From Varroa destructor (Eukaryota > Arthropoda > Arachnida > Mesostigmata > Varroidae): a stretch of 64,000 bases of DNA. Positions 60,620 through 64,000 of this stretch are shown here, in pieces. The position numbers and the translations under genes were made by a program. Position 1 is the stretch's first letter. Each line of letters begins with the position of its first letter. The notes under the pieces were generated by a model. It was not told the origin of the DNA. It searched no databases and saw only the letters and a program-made list of their open reading frames with translations. The stretch covers positions 13,538,229 to 13,602,228 of the forward strand of contig NW_019211456.1 of NCBI RefSeq assembly GCF_002443255.2. Direction: 5' to 3'.

Positions 60620-63299
60620 CGTTAGCTTAAATTGTGGCCATACTGGACGCTATGGCACGATAAATAACGCTTAAGTATTATATGCGATGTGGCAGTAGGC
60701 AGAACGAAAAGCTCTCTTTGTCAGAAAATCTACCCATCAGTCTTAAAAAAATATCAGTCGTACCATGACATACCGTACTAGCCATAGCATGAACTATTTC
60801 GTAGACAGTGTCACAATGCACATTACTCATTGTTGCTTTGCCACATGCAATTACTGAGCAAAAACAAGCACTTACTCATTGCCGCCACAAAAGGCCTAAT
60901 GTAATTTTGTCAGTCCTTAACCGATCGCTTCGACACAACTAGTGCTTTTGTCTCTAATTAAAACTATACTTATGGCGTAAAATGATTTTTTGCATTTATT
61001 TACAATTCGTTCGAAGGCCAGCAGTATTTTGCCGTCCGGTGCAAAGCTTGTTCGAAGCTTTAGAACGTGTGCACGGTCGTTCTCTGACCTCGGGACTTCA
61101 GCAAGAGTCGAATACCTACATTCGCCGGCATTGCTATCCGCCCTCTCTTGCTCTGCGTCTGCTGGCTTACTTAGTTCGTTTTGTGCTGTACGCATATTGG
61201 CGTGCGCACTCCTGCAGTGTATTAGTGTCTGAGCGCGCGTCTCTCGGTGTGTGCATGTGTGGGGTGCGCCTTGTTGGCTGCTTAGTGCCGATTGGTCGTT
61301 CCCTCTCTTCATGGCCCTCCTCCTTTATCGCTTTATGGAGTGAGGGGGGCCCAAGTCGTCGGTCGGTGGGATGGCTAACTTGCTGGCTTGCCCCTCTCTC
61401 GAGACCTCATTATGAACCAAAGCTGCGAGCAGAAATAGGCTCTAGTGGACTCCGTAGATTCAGTTGTCACTAGCGGTTTCCTGTAGGTGGCACCGCTTCG
61501 TAAACTTGGTGGAGAGCATTCAAACTGGGTGCTTCTCCCTGGGTTTACGAAAGCCATTGGTTTACGGCCATCTTGCGAAGTTATCCTCAATGGCACTTTT
61601 TTATTCTGGCCTCGAATAGAGGCGCGCGCTTCGTTCACCTTCAAACCGAACAGCTAGTAGCGAACTGTGATTCGTTTCGGTAACTGTTATTCATGGTGTT
61701 ATTAGCTACTGCTGCTGCTGCTGCTTCTTCTATCGACGCACGCTTACCGAATGCATCGATGGGCTTGATAATAATGCTCACAGCCTTAGACACCACACCA
61801 CGGTGGTGGGAAGAGATCCGTCCTATGCATCTATTGTGATCCTCTGATGGTTGAGCCCCACCGTCCTTTAGGAAAGACGAAAAAGAAGAAGACGACGACT
61901 CGCTGCATTTCATCCGCAGCCAGCCCACCACAGACCTCTCCCCCTCAGTGAACTCCTATTCTTTCGTTCATTCTTTTCGCCTTCGAGGTAAAACTTGTTC
62001 AGCTTGGTCCCCCTCTCACCCCAGTAGCTCTTCCCGCCCATTCATTGACACTCACTCGTTCGCCTACTGTGCAGCTTCGGTCAGGTCTTACCGCGTATGA
62101 CGATCTCAGCTGCAATCAAACAGCCAAAATCAAGAGCGGGCTGTTGACTGGCGTTTCGCTCCTCGAATAGATCGGACGGCCTGCTCTGCCGCGCTTAATA
62201 CCGCTACTAGTAGCAGCAGCAGCGGCGGCCGCGGCGGCGGTAGCAGTAGCCGTATTAGTCGCACAGCTACACTCACGCACATCTAATGCGATGGCACACA
62301 ACAGCACATCGGCTGCGGAGTGAGAGACAGGGGAGAAGGAAATTCGAGTTTAATAATCGCCGCGAACACGACAGCGGCGTTGGCGCGACGATCTGAACGG
62401 AGAGCTGGAAAAGGAGGAGGAGCAGTCGTCGTCCGTGCTATGCTTAGCCATTCGAAAGTCCAAATCTGCTAGGACTCAAGTCAGGACGAGCTCGATCGCC
62501 AGTCGAATCAAGCGCGGAGGGTCGACACGGGGTGCTCACCCCCTACTGCAGACGTCAACGACTGTGATCGTCACAGATACCACTACTACACTGGCTGTAT
62601 GATTGTACTGAACGAAGAAGAAATACGGACACCCCCCAGTGGACGCTGAGAGACACCTGATCGAGGGTTTTTGTTACGCCGCAGTAACGTTTCTGTTCCT
62701 TAGCTGGAGTGAGAGTTCGACGAACTCATTGAATCACTTAGATCAGCCCCTGCAAATTAAGAATTGTGTGCAATTAGTGATCGTCGCCGACGCAGTCTGA
62801 TCCTGCGTTCTCGCCTGACTGCTAACAGCCCATGCAAAAAGTGGCCGCTTCAGAAAAACCCTAGGAACATGCAGACTGTCGAGCGTAACTGGAGCACAGA
62901 ATCAGGACCACTGAACGACTAAAGTGTATCTGAACCCCTAGCAACGGAAAGCGCATCCCTGCGATTTCTAAGGAAAACTTCACTTACATGTTAGAATATT
63001 GACCAAGTGCCGATGTCAATAAATAGTCTCTGCCCTTCAAATGCTTGAGGGCGGACGGCGTGCAGGTTACTCCAGTTTGCCTGAATGCCGCTTGAAAGAA
63101 GGGCAGCTGATCTCTACGTTAAGCGTGTTCCCGTTGGAATTGGCAGCAACTATCGACAGGGACTGAATCGTGACGGAAGATAACAACGCGAAGATAATAA
63201 GTGCGCGTAACCCTTCCTGACAGGAAGGGACAGATACACTTGAAAGCAGTGAGGCTATTGGAGATTTTGCAGACGGCAACAACAGCAACACAGGGAAAA
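60620..63299. promoter_or_regulatory. GC-rich island with triplet repeats, promoter or 5' UTR-like
   Basis: From about 60.98 kb the DNA becomes GC-rich, with long opposing open frames (60982-61473 plus, 60917-61312 minus), a (CTG)n run at 61709-61727, and AGC/GGC runs at 62208-62250. It leads into a possible first coding exon at 63300, so it may be the promoter and 5' untranslated region of a plus-strand gene running off the right edge. No protein-like exon is evident inside it. Confidence 0.3.
62208..62250. repeat. AGC and GGC triplet repeats
   Basis: Five AGC units run directly into GGC/GCG units with a central GCGGCCGC, then degenerate AGC-like units. Confidence 0.85.
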
Positions 63300-63369
63300 A
63301 TGATTTTCGCAACGAACGGGGAATCAGTCTCCATACACGAATATGATCCAAATAGCATGGATTCATCTT
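63300..63369 (+). CDS. Possible first coding exon of a gene beyond the right edge
   Basis: An exon candidate runs from acceptor ccttcctgacag (ending at 63231) to donor TCTT|GTAAGT at 63369. The first ATG in it (63300, context AAAAATGA) opens 23 codons, MIFATNGESVSIHEYDP and on to NSMDSS, leaving phase 1. The exon part before the ATG would be 5' untranslated. No domain can be recognised in so short a piece. Confidence 0.3.
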
Positions 63370-64000
63370 GTAAGTCATACTCCATGTCTAGTTATTTTAT
63401 TATCAATGCTTACTAATGCTACAAGTTTGGGAAGATCATAGCTTATTCTATCGCAGATGTTTTTCGTTGGAAACATAACCACGTAGGGTTTCTAACACTT
63501 TTGAAGACCTTTAGCTAAGTTTGTACACAGGATGTGTTGCCATGCTATTTGAAATCAACGACGATGATCATCTCATTTAGATGAGCTGTCAATAGTAGTG
63601 AGTAATACGTTGTTTGGCTAGCGTATGCCTTGACCCTTGTTTAAGAGGTCAAATATATTAGGAAATTTACACGCGCCCTTGCAAGAGGTCTATGTCGGAT
63701 ATATATAGTTTTTTTGCTCATTATTTATAATAAGGTTTTTATAGTTAAACTCTCATTAGATCATCGTAAAACTAATCGTGTGTAAAATACAGGGTGTTAA
63801 CAAAATCGTCTAGGTCAAAGGCCGCCCAGTGGCCGTATAAACAGCAGCAGACTTATATTCTTTGGAACTCGTAGTGAAAACGGCTATCGATACCCTTTAT
63901 ATAAACACCTGTAGAGCTATATTTGAAAAAAATTGTAATCTTCCCTTAACAATGAGGCATCCGACAGGCGGCGTTCGTTACAGTTTGATGACTGAAAAAG
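63370..64000. other. AT-rich right edge, no gene seen
   Basis: Nothing supportable. If the exon at 63300 is real, this is its first intron. A CAGGGTGTTAACAAAAT motif at about 63791 resembles the ends of some DNA transposons, but no partner end is visible. Confidence 0.4.

Noticed and set aside
60982..61473. 163-codon plus-strand open frame
   Set aside because: Overlaps an 80-codon frame and a 131-codon minus-strand frame in a GC-rich island; no motif or domain.

Overview
This window reads as arthropod nuclear DNA. Genes are split by GT-AG introns with polypyrimidine acceptors, gene density is very low, AT-rich spacers alternate with GC-rich islands full of triplet repeats, and there are at least three decayed mariner-type transposons. 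A mite or other chelicerate is my guess for the host; this is inference from the overall look and not from a diagnostic marker. No operon, CRISPR, prophage or bacterial gene organisation is visible.

Two protein-coding genes can be supported well. On the minus strand (15054-16930) lies a divergent Q50 homeobox gene whose intron falls exactly between homeodomain residues 46 and 47. Its DNA-recognition helix reads WYQNRRAK, not WFQNRRAK, and is followed by a long Ser/Tyr/Gln-rich tail. On the plus strand (20069-23200) lies a four-exon gene for a secreted protein of about 224 residues that I do not recognise. All its exon phases match, and an AATAAA signal lies 45 bases after the stop. Its 1.57 kb second intron is almost filled by a decayed mariner element.

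Two other mariner relics are on the minus strand at about 0.73-1.02 kb and 46.75-47.58 kb. The first lies beside a long (TA)n tract and next to a coding-like stretch of unknown origin at 1.10-1.41 kb.

From 36 kb to the right end there are several lone exons with good splice sites: a poly-Thr/poly-Ala first exon (38.02 kb), a cysteine-rich exon with a GAS1/GFR-alpha-like spacing (43.6 kb), a possible three-exon small gene (44.6-45.2 kb), further cysteine-containing exons (48.8, 60.3, 60.5 kb), a minus-strand exon (60.14 kb) and a possible first coding exon at 63.3 kb. The plus-strand exons at 43.6, 48.8, 60.3 and 60.5 kb have mutually compatible phases and could be one long-intron gene for a cysteine-rich secreted or surface protein; this is a hypothesis. 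The rest is intergenic or intronic DNA with microsatellites, GC-rich promoter-like islands and one striking 26-bp perfect hairpin at 24.56 kb.
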